This document shows, one piece after another, positions 1-6,988 of a stretch of 49,826 nt of DNA (positions are counted from its first letter, which is position 1; the number at the start of each line of letters is the position of its first letter). Source of the DNA: Bacteroidales bacterium (GTDB lineage: Bacteria; Bacteroidota; Bacteroidia; Bacteroidales; UBA932); the NCBI GenBank assembly GCA_017848635.1, contig JAFIHK010000048.1:1-49826 (forward strand), in the 5' to 3' direction. The notes beneath the pieces are model-generated. The model ran no database searches, was not told the DNA's origin, and saw only the letters and a list, made by a program, of their open reading frames with translations. The position numbers and the translations under genes are program-made.

Positions 1-84
1 CACACCATCCAATCCAGCGACCATGCTGATTGATTGGGAATGTCAGGAAATCGGCGACGGGTCGCTACGTAAGTGTCCGAAGCC

Positions 85-225
85 TTAGCCGGTTACGCCC
101 GCGGAAAATGCGATGCGAAGAGCCTCCGACAGGCTGCGGACGCCGAGCTTTGTCATCAGATTGGCACGATGAACTTCTACCGTACGCGGCGAAATGCCGA
201 GGTCACGTATAATTGCTCGTTGTGA
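85..225 (-). CDS. C-terminal fragment of a LuxR/FixJ-type response regulator (foreign contig end)
   Basis: Reading the minus strand inward from about base 225 to a TAA at 85-87 gives a helix-turn-helix segment containing RDLGISPRTVEVHRANLM followed by TKLGVRSLSEALRIAF. This is the DNA-binding C-terminus of the FixJ/NarL response-regulator family as found in Proteobacteria. The receiver domain is absent because the contig switches to Bacteroidetes rseP sequence at about 205-228. The stretch is GC-rich, unlike the AT-leaning DNA beside it. The exact joint is uncertain because the two reading frames run into each other. I infer an assembly or amplification chimera. The family call is firm; the source organism is a guess. 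Confidence 0.7.
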   Translation of the reverse strand, partial: SQRAIIRDLGISPRTVEVHRANLMTKLGVRSLSEALRIAFSAGVTG

Positions 226-529
226 CTTTAAACAGTTTGTCTATATTGTTCTCAAGTGCTACTCCTATCTTCCCCTCCAGGTTTACTGCAACTCTCTTCT
301 CAATAATCTGCCCCGATCGCTCTATTGATAAAGTAATCGAATCCCCTTTGAATTTCAATAATTCGGACTGGATATCCTGAATTACGGACATCTCAGACCC
401 ATTTACCGCAAGAACTCTGTCCCCGTTGGCGAGCCCCGAAGAGGCGTTGATTGAGGAGTCTTGCATCTGCGCGATTATAAATGGTACCCTCAGTTGGAAC
501 ATTCCGGGATTTTTGAGGACAGCAGGCAT
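203..529 (-). pseudogene. rseP: RseP-type site-2 protease, second PDZ segment, cut off by the contig joint
   Basis: This reading frame is the direct in-frame continuation of the rseP segment at 533-1141 after an amber codon at 533-535. It reads through LRVPFIIAQMQDSS and GLANGDRVLAVNGSEM, a second PDZ domain of a membrane site-2 protease. The C-terminal membrane segments, including the LDGG-type second active-site motif, are missing because foreign DNA begins at about 205-228; the last few residues before the stop at 203 are probably artefactual. An ATG at 527-529 could restart translation, but a free PDZ fragment would lack the catalytic N-terminus. I treat it as part of one interrupted rseP. 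Confidence 0.75.
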
Positions 530-532
530 ATA

Positions 533-1141
533 CTACTGATCGATAGGTACTGTTACGGTGTCGCCGCCCCTTATCACCGTTGCCTCTTTTGCCTGATTTC
601 TGGCAAGTGATATCTGCAGATCCTGAAACCTCTCTATCGGCTTTCCGTCAAAGTATAAAATTCTGTCTCCGTTTTTGAAGCCCAGCTCCCTCGACAGATC
701 GTTTGTCTGAATTCCGTAAACGGCATCGCTGTTGCGCAGATACTCTTCGCCCCAGGCATAAAGCACCGATGAGTAGATGAGAATAGCAAGGAGAAAGTTG
801 AAAAAGACACCTCCGAACATCACAAAAAAACGTTGCCAAGCCGGCTTGCTCCTGAACTCCCAAGGTTTAGGCTCGTTTTTAAGCATCTCTGTATCGAGAG
901 ACTCATCTATCATTCCCGATATTTTGCAGTAGCCTCCCAGCGGAAGCCAACCCATACCGTACTCGGTATCGCTGTTTTTTGGTTTGTATTTGAATAGGCT
1001 GAACCACGGGTCAAAGAAGAGATAGAACTTATCTACTCTGATCTTGAACAGTCGCGAAAAGAGAAAGTGACCGAGTTCATGAATAAGAATCAATATCGAT
1101 AGTGCAAAGAGCACCTGGAGTGTTTTGATTAAAATGTCCAT
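533..1141 (-). CDS. rseP: RseP-type intramembrane site-2 zinc protease, N-terminal part
   Basis: The product would be the M50 regulated-intramembrane protease that cleaves membrane-bound regulators such as anti-sigma factors. The N-terminal transmembrane helix carries the zinc-binding HELGH motif near residues 21-25, and a second hydrophobic segment and the first PDZ domain (ELGFKNGDRILYFDGKPIE) follow. The frame ends at an amber TAG (533-535) after 202 residues, whereas the family is usually about 430-450 residues, and the same frame continues as PDZ sequence to the contig joint. It lies 3 bases after dxr, a pairing common in Bacteroidetes and other bacteria. The stop is either a real nonsense mutation or an error. 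Confidence 0.85.
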   Translation of the reverse strand: MDILIKTLQVLFALSILILIHELGHFLFSRLFKIRVDKFYLFFDPWFSLFKYKPKNSDTEYGMGWLPLGGYCKISGMIDESLDTEMLKNEPKPWEFRSKPAWQRFFVMFGGVFFNFLLAILIYSSVLYAWGEEYLRNSDAVYGIQTNDLSRELGFKNGDRILYFDGKPIERFQDLQISLARNQAKEATVIRGGDTVTVPIDQ

Positions 1142-1144
1142 CTG

Positions 1145-2308
1145 CTAAAATCTGATCTTTGTTTTGAATTCAAGAGCAAGCTCTCTGGCCTGCTTATCTG
1201 TTTCGTATATGTCATCAAGCGTTGGGGCTTTGATAAATGAGAACTTTGAAAGCACCTCGTTAATAATTTCGGTAATTGAGGTGAATGATATCTCCCCGTT
1301 GAGGAATGAAGCCACAGCAATCTCATTTGCCGCATTCATTGCACAAGGTGTATTTCCCCCCTTCTTTATTGATTCGTAAGCTATCCCTATTGCCGGAAAG
1401 CTCTCAGGGTCTGGTGCAAAAAAGTCGAGTCGTGCGAGCTTTGCAAAATCTATTCTATTGGTATTCAATTCTATGCGGTACGGATAGGAGAGTGCATACT
1501 GGATAGGGAGTCTCATATCCGGGATACTCATCTGTGCAGATACCGATCCGTCGGTGAATTGTACCATTGAGTGTATAATTGACTGCGGGTGAACAACAAT
1601 CTCAATATTGTCCGGGTGGGCGCCGAAGAGCCAGTGAGCTTCGATAAGCTCCAGGCCTTTGTTCATCATCGAAGCCGAATCGATGGTAACCTTTGGCCCC
1701 ATTTGCCAGCGTGGGTGGTTGAGTGCTTCGGAAATACCTACCGACTCCAGCTCTCTCCTGCTCTTGCCTATAAAAGGTCCGCCCGAAGCTGTAAGTATCA
1801 GCTTTTCAACATCGGCTCTCTCTCCCTGCAGGCACTGAAATATTGCTGAGTGCTCCGAATCGACGGGTATAATCGGGGATCCCGATTTACGTGCCAGCTC
1901 GGTTATTATCTGCCCGGCCACAACCAGTGTCTCCTTATTAGAGAGAGCAATAGCCTTTCCCGCCTTGATCGCTGAGATTGTCGGTTTCAAACCGCTGAAT
2001 CCGACCATAGCGGTCACCACCAGGTCAATGTTACTTCCGCAGACTATATCGTCTATAGATGAAGCGCCTGCAAAAACCTTTATATCGTGCTTGTCAAGTG
2101 CCTCTTTTACTTCTTTATAGCGTAACTCGTCGCAGATTACAACACTGTTGGCATTGAATTTTATTGCCTGTTCAATTAGCAGTGTTGTGTTGGAATATGC
2201 TGTAAGAAGTTCGATTTCAAACAAATCGGGATGCCGGGATACAACATCCAGCGTTTGCGTCCCTATCGAACCTGTAGAACCCAGTATAGCTAACCTTCTT
2301 TTAGTCAT
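1145..2308 (-). CDS. dxr: 1-deoxy-D-xylulose 5-phosphate reductoisomerase
   Basis: Dxr makes 2-C-methyl-D-erythritol 4-phosphate from DXP with NADPH, the committed step of the MEP isoprenoid pathway in the cytoplasm. The 387 residues match the usual length. The NADPH-binding loop GSTGSIG is at residues 10-16; NKETLVVAG, VDSEHSAIFQCL (metal ligands), TASGGPF, and HPRWQMGPKVTIDSASMMNK with MNKGLE form the catalytic core, followed by VHPQSIIHSMVQ. It sits 5 bases after the M23 gene and just before rseP, so the four minus-strand genes from 3563 downward are almost certainly one transcript. Identification is firm. Confidence 0.97.
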   Translation of the reverse strand: MTKRRLAILGSTGSIGTQTLDVVSRHPDLFEIELLTAYSNTTLLIEQAIKFNANSVVICDELRYKEVKEALDKHDIKVFAGASSIDDIVCGSNIDLVVTAMVGFSGLKPTISAIKAGKAIALSNKETLVVAGQIITELARKSGSPIIPVDSEHSAIFQCLQGERADVEKLILTASGGPFIGKSRRELESVGISEALNHPRWQMGPKVTIDSASMMNKGLELIEAHWLFGAHPDNIEIVVHPQSIIHSMVQFTDGSVSAQMSIPDMRLPIQYALSYPYRIELNTNRIDFAKLARLDFFAPDPESFPAIGIAYESIKKGGNTPCAMNAANEIAVASFLNGEISFTSITEIINEVLSKFSFIKAPTLDDIYETDKQARELALEFKTKIRF

Positions 2309-2313
2309 TAAGG

Positions 2314-3180
2314 CTAAAATTTAATATAGTGTGTAGGATCAACTGCAATACCTTTGTGCCACAACTCAAAATGGAGATGGGTACCCATACTCAGGTTCCC
2401 TTTATCGCCCACAAGAGCGATGGCAGCACCTGCCTTAACTCTCTCTCCGGCCTTTTTGAGCAGTTTGGAGTTGTGTTTGTAAATTGAAATTATGTCGTTG
2501 CTGTGCTGGATCTGGATGGTAAACCCAGTCTCATCGGTCCAGTTCGCCATAATAACAGTACCGTCAAGAACTGCTGTTACAACAGAATTTGCAGGGGCTG
2601 CAATGTCAACATAAGGATGATCGGCAGCCAGATTGTACCCCTCGGAGATCATCCCCTTCACCGGAGGGAAGAAGTGAAGACCCTCAATCTGCACAATATT
2701 CCTTGTTGTCGTACTGGACATCTCCTGCTTCATCACCTCGACCCTCATGAGAGAGTCCTCTTTTGAGAGTTTGTTAGTTATGGTGCTTTTTGATGCAGAT
2801 GTGTCCGCCTCTGCAGCAGCAAGTGTATCTATAGTAAGAGGAGCTTCCCCCTTAACCATTCTCTGTATATTTTCCAGCTGAAATGCCCACATCTTCATGG
2901 TCTGCTCAAGAGAGTCGGCTTTTATTGCATTCTGGATTATCGCCTTCCTGGATTCTGCGTTGGGATATCCCGGAATGTACTCTCGCAGAGGTGTGTATGA
3001 TATCAGAAATGTTACCGATACAATAATAAGAATCACCGCAAGGCTAAGGCTGATTAACATCATCAGACCGTTGGCCTTGAATGAGAAGAGCTCCTTGTGG
3101 GATGTGTCGTTAAAAATTGAGAAGCGGAATTTGTTTCTCAGCGTATTCTCCCTGTTTTTTGACTTTGTTTTGCGTGCCAT
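2314..3180 (-). CDS. M23 (LytM-type) peptidoglycan endopeptidase, membrane anchored
   Basis: This is a predicted zinc endopeptidase acting on murein cross-bridges in the periplasm. The ATG at 3178-3180 gives 288 residues; a TTG two codons upstream is possible, but ATG with an AGGA about 9 bases upstream is preferred. Basic residues 1-30 precede one membrane helix (about 37-61), then a variable linker and the LytM domain. The domain keeps the HPYVD metal ligands (H188, D192), a conserved His at 236 and the THLHFE motif (H268, H270), so it should be catalytically active rather than a degenerate activator. It starts 2 bases after the superoxide reductase stop, in the same operon as dxr and rseP. 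Confidence 0.9.
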   Translation of the reverse strand: MARKTKSKNRENTLRNKFRFSIFNDTSHKELFSFKANGLMMLISLSLAVILIIVSVTFLISYTPLREYIPGYPNAESRKAIIQNAIKADSLEQTMKMWAFQLENIQRMVKGEAPLTIDTLAAAEADTSASKSTITNKLSKEDSLMRVEVMKQEMSSTTTRNIVQIEGLHFFPPVKGMISEGYNLAADHPYVDIAAPANSVVTAVLDGTVIMANWTDETGFTIQIQHSNDIISIYKHNSKLLKKAGERVKAGAAIALVGDKGNLSMGTHLHFELWHKGIAVDPTHYIKF

Positions 3181-3182
3181 AT

Positions 3183-3563
3183 TCAATCCTTAACCTGTAC
3201 AAAAATCTCTTCGCTCCCCCAGAGCCCGTGTTTGTTGCAATATGCAAGAGCAGTGAGCCTTAGGCTCACCTTCGGTATAATTGTGAATTCACTCTCAATG
3301 AAGAGAGGATCTGTCCCGAACTCCGAATGGTTGAGCTTTACCTCCCCAACCAGAGTCTCAAGATTCCAAAGCTGTATGTAATCAAAATGGTGAACCGGCG
3401 TATTGGGATGCTTCACATCCGTTCCGATTCTCACTTTCACCTTAAAAGGCTCGTTTCTTTGGGCATCGGAAGCGCAGATTATCACCGGTGAGTGTTTGTC
3501 GGCATATTTGCGCACCTCTTCGCTGCCGTGCATAAACTCTTTAAATGAGAAGATTCTGGGCAT
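3183..3563 (-). CDS. Superoxide reductase / desulfoferrodoxin-family protein (neelaredoxin type)
   Basis: The family reduces superoxide to hydrogen peroxide at a mononuclear Fe(His)4Cys centre in the cytoplasm, without making oxygen. All five ligands are visible in a 126-residue protein: H24 in DKHSPVI, H52 and H58 in KHPNTPVHHF, and C109 and H112 in CNKHGLW. There is no N-terminal desulforedoxin CxxC domain, so it is the one-iron type. The glutamate of the usual EKH motif is Asp22 here. I chose the ATG at 3561-3563 because homology starts just after it and a longer frame upstream would run across the divergent ruvX gene. It suggests an anaerobe that meets oxygen. It leads the M23-dxr-rseP group. 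Confidence 0.9.
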   Translation of the reverse strand: MPRIFSFKEFMHGSEEVRKYADKHSPVIICASDAQRNEPFKVKVRIGTDVKHPNTPVHHFDYIQLWNLETLVGEVKLNHSEFGTDPLFIESEFTIIPKVSLRLTALAYCNKHGLWGSEEIFVQVKD

Positions 3564-3583
3564 TTGTGAACAATTATAATCTC

Positions 3584-3591
3584 CAAATGTA
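3584..3591 (-). promoter_or_regulatory. Bacteroidetes-type -7 box for the superoxide reductase operon
   Basis: The minus strand reads TACATTTG, a match to the TAnnTTTG -7 consensus of Bacteroidetes primary sigma promoters. It is about 20 bases upstream of the start at 3563. It lies only 11 bases from the opposing box for ruvX, so the two promoters overlap. Confidence 0.6.
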
Positions 3592-3602
3592 TTAAAAAAA
3601 AC

Positions 3603-3610
3603 TAACTTTG
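3603..3610 (+). promoter_or_regulatory. Bacteroidetes-type -7 box for ruvX
   Basis: TAACTTTG matches the TAnnTTTG consensus and ends 4 bases before the ruvX ATG at 3615. Transcription would then begin at or next to the start codon, giving a leaderless or nearly leaderless mRNA. Confidence 0.6.
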
Positions 3611-3614
3611 CATA

Positions 3615-4028
3615 ATGGACAGAATAGTGGGTATCGATTACGGGAAAAAAAGAACGGGGATTGCTGTAAGCGATCCGCTCCTCATTTTTGCATCGCCTCT
3701 GGAAACAGTACCAACTGCAAATCTCATAGATTTCCTCAAAAATTATACCCAAAAAGAGAGTGTTTCACTCTTTGTCGTCGGCTACCCGATGGATCTGCAC
3801 TACAAACCCGCCGATGCGGCAAAGTATGTCGATGAACTTCTTGTAAGGCTTAAGAAAAATTTTCCTTCGATCCCGGTAAGGACCGAAGATGAGCGATTTA
3901 CATCGAAGCTTGCTTTTCAATCTCTCATAGATAGCGGAGTAAGCAAAAGCGGTCGCAGAGACAAGGCTGCAGTAGACAAAGTGAGTGCAGCAATTATTTT
4001 ACAAACCTATTTAGATAACAGAAAATGA
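3615..4028 (+). CDS. ruvX: Holliday junction resolvase-like pre-16S rRNA nuclease (YqgF family)
   Basis: RuvX/YqgF is an RNase H-fold nuclease implicated in 16S rRNA 5'-end maturation. At 137 residues it has the family length. The first strand carries the catalytic aspartate in GIDYGKKRTGIAVSD (Asp8); the middle acidic segment (FVVGYPMDLHYKP) and the C-terminal SGRRDKAAVDKVSAAIILQTYL with the last acidic residue are present. Its TGA overlaps the def start codon as ATGA at 4025-4028, indicating translational coupling. It is transcribed divergently from the superoxide reductase gene. Confidence 0.93.
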   Translation: MDRIVGIDYGKKRTGIAVSDPLLIFASPLETVPTANLIDFLKNYTQKESVSLFVVGYPMDLHYKPADAAKYVDELLVRLKKNFPSIPVRTEDERFTSKLAFQSLIDSGVSKSGRRDKAAVDKVSAAIILQTYLDNRK

Positions 4029-4585
4029 CACTACCAATTTATTTATATGGTTCGGAGGTTCTGAGAGAGAGAGCGGCAGAGGTTGATATTAACCAGCCGG
4101 GAGCTGCCGGGGAGCTTCTTAAACTCACCACAGATATGCACGAGACAATGGAGAAGGCCGATGGTGTCGGCCTTGCGGCTCCGCAGGTGGGTAAACTTAT
4201 ACGGGTATTGGTTGCAAACGGATCGGCACTGGCCGACACCTTTCCGGAGTTGGAGGGGTTTAAACGCTCAATGATAAATCCCAGAGTCATAGAGGAGAGT
4301 AAGGAGACCTGCGAGTTTAACGAAGGGTGCCTGAGTATTCCCGATGTGCATGCCGATATAAAAAGGGCATCTGTCATTAAGATCTCCTACCTTAATGAGA
4401 ATCTTGAGCCTGTTGAAGAGACTCTTTCGGGATTTGCCTGCAGGATCATACAACATGAACTGGATCATCTGGATGGAGTGCTGTTTGTGGACAGGGCTGC
4501 CCCGATAAGGAGAAAGATGATATCCGGAAGACTTAACTCCATTAAATCCGGTAAAATAAGAACACATTACAAAACAGCACTTTAA
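4025..4585 (+). CDS. def: Peptide deformylase
   Basis: Def removes the formyl group from the N-terminal Met of new proteins, using Fe or Zn. The three family motifs are intact: GVGLAAPQVG (residues 47-56), EGCLSIP (about 99-105, the Cys being a metal ligand) and QHELDHLDG (H144, E145, H148). Length 186 is typical of Bacteroidetes deformylases. It overlaps ruvX by 4 bases and is followed after 33 bases by the phosphohexomutase gene, so the three are probably co-transcribed. Confidence 0.96.
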   Translation: MTLPIYLYGSEVLRERAAEVDINQPGAAGELLKLTTDMHETMEKADGVGLAAPQVGKLIRVLVANGSALADTFPELEGFKRSMINPRVIEESKETCEFNEGCLSIPDVHADIKRASVIKISYLNENLEPVEETLSGFACRIIQHELDHLDGVLFVDRAAPIRRKMISGRLNSIKSGKIRTHYKTAL

Positions 4586-4618
4586 TACTATTTGAACCAC
4601 TAATTAAACAGATAAATT

Positions 4619-5962
4619 ATGGGAGCATTTCACGCATACGACATTCGCGGTATATATAATAAGGATTTTGATAAACATACAGCCTACAAAGTTGGGTTTT
4701 TCTTGCCTGAGTTACTTAAGACCGAAAAAGTACTTGTTGGAAGGGATGTTCGAACATCATCTCCAGAGATTTATGAGTGGCTTACTAAAGGGATCACCGA
4801 TGTCGGTGCAGATGTCTATTCACTTGGAATAGCGACAACACCAATGGTATACTTTGCAACAGGGCGTTACGGATTCAGAGCTTCTGTGCAAATCACCGCA
4901 TCGCACAATCCAAAAGAATATAACGGACTAAAGGTTTCAAGGGAGAATGCTCTTCCCGTGGGGCTCGATACCGGATTAGGTACAATTAAGGAGTGGATAG
5001 AGACGAGGGAGTGTGTACCTGCAACAAAAAGAGGTGTGATTCACAATCTCGATATTAAGAGGGAGTATATTGAATTCCTTCTGAGCTACAAAAGGGACTA
5101 CTCCTCTCTTAAGATGGGAATAGACCTCTCAAACGGAATGGCGGCACTTCTTATCAAGGATATTTTGGGAAATGATCCGCTTTATCTCTACGATGAACTC
5201 GATGGAACATTCCCAAACCATGAGGCAAATCCGTTGATCCCCGAAAATATTGTGGATCTCCAGAAACTAGTACGCAGCAACAAATGCGATATAGGTGTGA
5301 TATTCGACGGCGACGGCGACAGAGTGATGTTTACCGATGAGAATGGCCGCTTTATCTCTCCCGATTTAATTATTGCACTTATGGGATACTACTTTCTTGA
5401 GGAGAGAGGGGAGCGTGGTGCGGTTCTTCAGGATATCAGAAGCTCCAAAGCTGTAGGAGAGTTCCTTGCTCCTATGGGCGGGCAGATGCACACCTGGAAA
5501 GTTGGAAGAGCTTTTGCAGCTCACAAATTGAGAGAGATTAACGGGATTTACGGTGGAGAACTGGCCGGACACTACTACTTTAGAGACTTCTTCTACTCCG
5601 ATTCAGGTATTCTTGCTTCACTGATAGTACTTAATATTGTCTCATCAATGAAGGCGAAGGGGCGTAAACTATCTGAGCTCATTGCAGGAATAGAGAGATA
5701 CAAAAATTCCGGAGAGATTAACTATCGGATTGAGAAGAAGCGGGAGGCGATGGATAAGGTACGTGACTATTTTACAAAAACGGAGAGCCCTGTAGCTTCC
5801 TACGATTTTGATGGCTACAGAGTTGAATTCGCCGATTGGTGGTTTAATATAAGGCCTTCCAATACTGAGCCTTATCTCCGTTTCCTGGCTGAAGCAAAAG
5901 AGGAGACAATGCTTAAAAGCAAAATAGATAAGGTGAATGAACTTATTTCGGAATTTTTGTAG
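4619..5962 (+). CDS. manB: Phosphomannomutase/phosphoglucomutase (alpha-D-phosphohexomutase family)
   Basis: The enzyme interconverts hexose 1- and 6-phosphates, supplying GDP-mannose or other nucleotide sugars for envelope polysaccharides. The catalytic phosphoserine loop TASHNPKEYNGLK lies near residue 95, the metal-binding GDGDR loop near residue 231, the sugar-binding GGELAGHYYFRD segment near 320 and the phosphate-binding RPSNTEPYLR near 415. Length 447 fits the family. The substrate (mannose or glucose) cannot be decided from motifs, so the symbol is by common usage. The next gene begins within its last 26 bases, implying translational coupling. Confidence 0.9.
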   Translation: MGAFHAYDIRGIYNKDFDKHTAYKVGFFLPELLKTEKVLVGRDVRTSSPEIYEWLTKGITDVGADVYSLGIATTPMVYFATGRYGFRASVQITASHNPKEYNGLKVSRENALPVGLDTGLGTIKEWIETRECVPATKRGVIHNLDIKREYIEFLLSYKRDYSSLKMGIDLSNGMAALLIKDILGNDPLYLYDELDGTFPNHEANPLIPENIVDLQKLVRSNKCDIGVIFDGDGDRVMFTDENGRFISPDLIIALMGYYFLEERGERGAVLQDIRSSKAVGEFLAPMGGQMHTWKVGRAFAAHKLREINGIYGGELAGHYYFRDFFYSDSGILASLIVLNIVSSMKAKGRKLSELIAGIERYKNSGEINYRIEKKREAMDKVRDYFTKTESPVASYDFDGYRVEFADWWFNIRPSNTEPYLRFLAEAKEETMLKSKIDKVNELISEFL

Positions 5963-6971
5963 AGGTATAGCTATCTCAATACTTCTCATTGTTGCTACAT
6001 CTGAGTTGAGGGCCGGCGGTCGTGAGCTTATCAATCTTATTCCCGAATCCAGGGTCGTCATAGACTTCCCCGATCCGGGTAATGTTATCGGTGGAGCACC
6101 ATGGATGCTCATAATTTATGCACTGCCAAACGGAAACACCATCGAACATACCGCCGGCCGAAAAATTAAACCTGGAGACGACTGGCACTACGATATCCAG
6201 CACATATCTGCCCAGACTGAATTTATAAGACACTACAGTAAGAGATATAACTATGTTGTGGCATATCTGGAGTCGGGCACAAGAGCCTGGACATCCTACG
6301 CTGCAAAACATCAGGATTCTCCCGAACTATTTGTGTCACTGGTTGACACTCTCATCTCTATAACACGAAAAGAGATTTCCGGTGCGGTCAAAGGTAGGGA
6401 TCTGAGCATTGCACTGTGCAGCCACAGCGGAGGGGGCAGATTTGTATTCAACTACATTGCAGGGAGTGTGGCCAGGTACGGCTTAATTCCCAAACCGGTA
6501 AGGATCATATCATTTATAGACAGCAATTACGGATTCGAAGACTCTCTGCACACAAAACCACTGGTCAACTGGCTGAGGCAGCCGGGAGAGCGCCGTTTAA
6601 CGGTTATTTCATATATAGATTCAACAGTGGTGCTAAATGGGAAACATATCGTTAGCTCTACAGGGGGTACCGGCTATAGAAGTATGCTTATGAAAGAGTC
6701 ACTCGAGCGAGAGGGATTCCATTTTTCATCACATATAGACACAACATTCAAAAGATACCGAAGCTATGCTCCGCTTAAAGGGGCAAGAGGCTCCTCCATT
6801 GAAATTTTAATCAAGGAGAATCCAAATGGAAATATATACCATACAGTACTGGTAGAGAAGAATGGTTTTATTGAATCAATAATACCCCGAAGCAGAGCAC
6901 CGTTTGTTTTTTGGGGAGATAGAGCATACTCAGGATTCATTAATGATAAATTCGAAATTTCCCCGTTTTAA
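5937..6971 (+). CDS. Secreted alpha/beta-hydrolase-like protein of unknown function
   Basis: I do not recognise a named family. The 344-residue product starts with a signal peptide (hydrophobic ISILLIVATSELRA, cleavage near residue 27), so it is periplasmic or exported. SHSGGG at residues 162-167 resembles a nucleophile elbow with Ser164 as candidate nucleophile, preceded by a hydrophobic strand (LSIALC) as in alpha/beta hydrolases. The ATG at 5937 has AAGG 7-10 bases upstream and overlaps the phosphohexomutase gene by 26 bases. The gene for a DUF5009 membrane protein starts 17 bases later, so the two may work together. An esterase or deacylase role is only an inference from fold-like motifs. 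Confidence 0.7.
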   Translation: MNLFRNFCRGIAISILLIVATSELRAGGRELINLIPESRVVIDFPDPGNVIGGAPWMLIIYALPNGNTIEHTAGRKIKPGDDWHYDIQHISAQTEFIRHYSKRYNYVVAYLESGTRAWTSYAAKHQDSPELFVSLVDTLISITRKEISGAVKGRDLSIALCSHSGGGRFVFNYIAGSVARYGLIPKPVRIISFIDSNYGFEDSLHTKPLVNWLRQPGERRLTVISYIDSTVVLNGKHIVSSTGGTGYRSMLMKESLEREGFHFSSHIDTTFKRYRSYAPLKGARGSSIEILIKENPNGNIYHTVLVEKNGFIESIIPRSRAPFVFWGDRAYSGFINDKFEISPF

Positions 6972-6988
6972 TCAAATAAATATTGCCG

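Noticed and set aside
30-212. A 60-residue open frame on the plus strand at the left end.
   Set aside because: It runs antisense to the response-regulator fragment, which has clear family similarity.
533-535. TAG recoding as an explanation for the rseP stop.
   Set aside because: Several clean genes in the window end with TAG at expected family lengths (for example rpsP, glyA, susD), so TAG is a normal stop here.
3564-3752. N-terminal extension of the superoxide reductase frame by about 60 residues.
   Set aside because: It overlaps the divergent ruvX gene, has no family similarity and lies upstream of the likely promoter.
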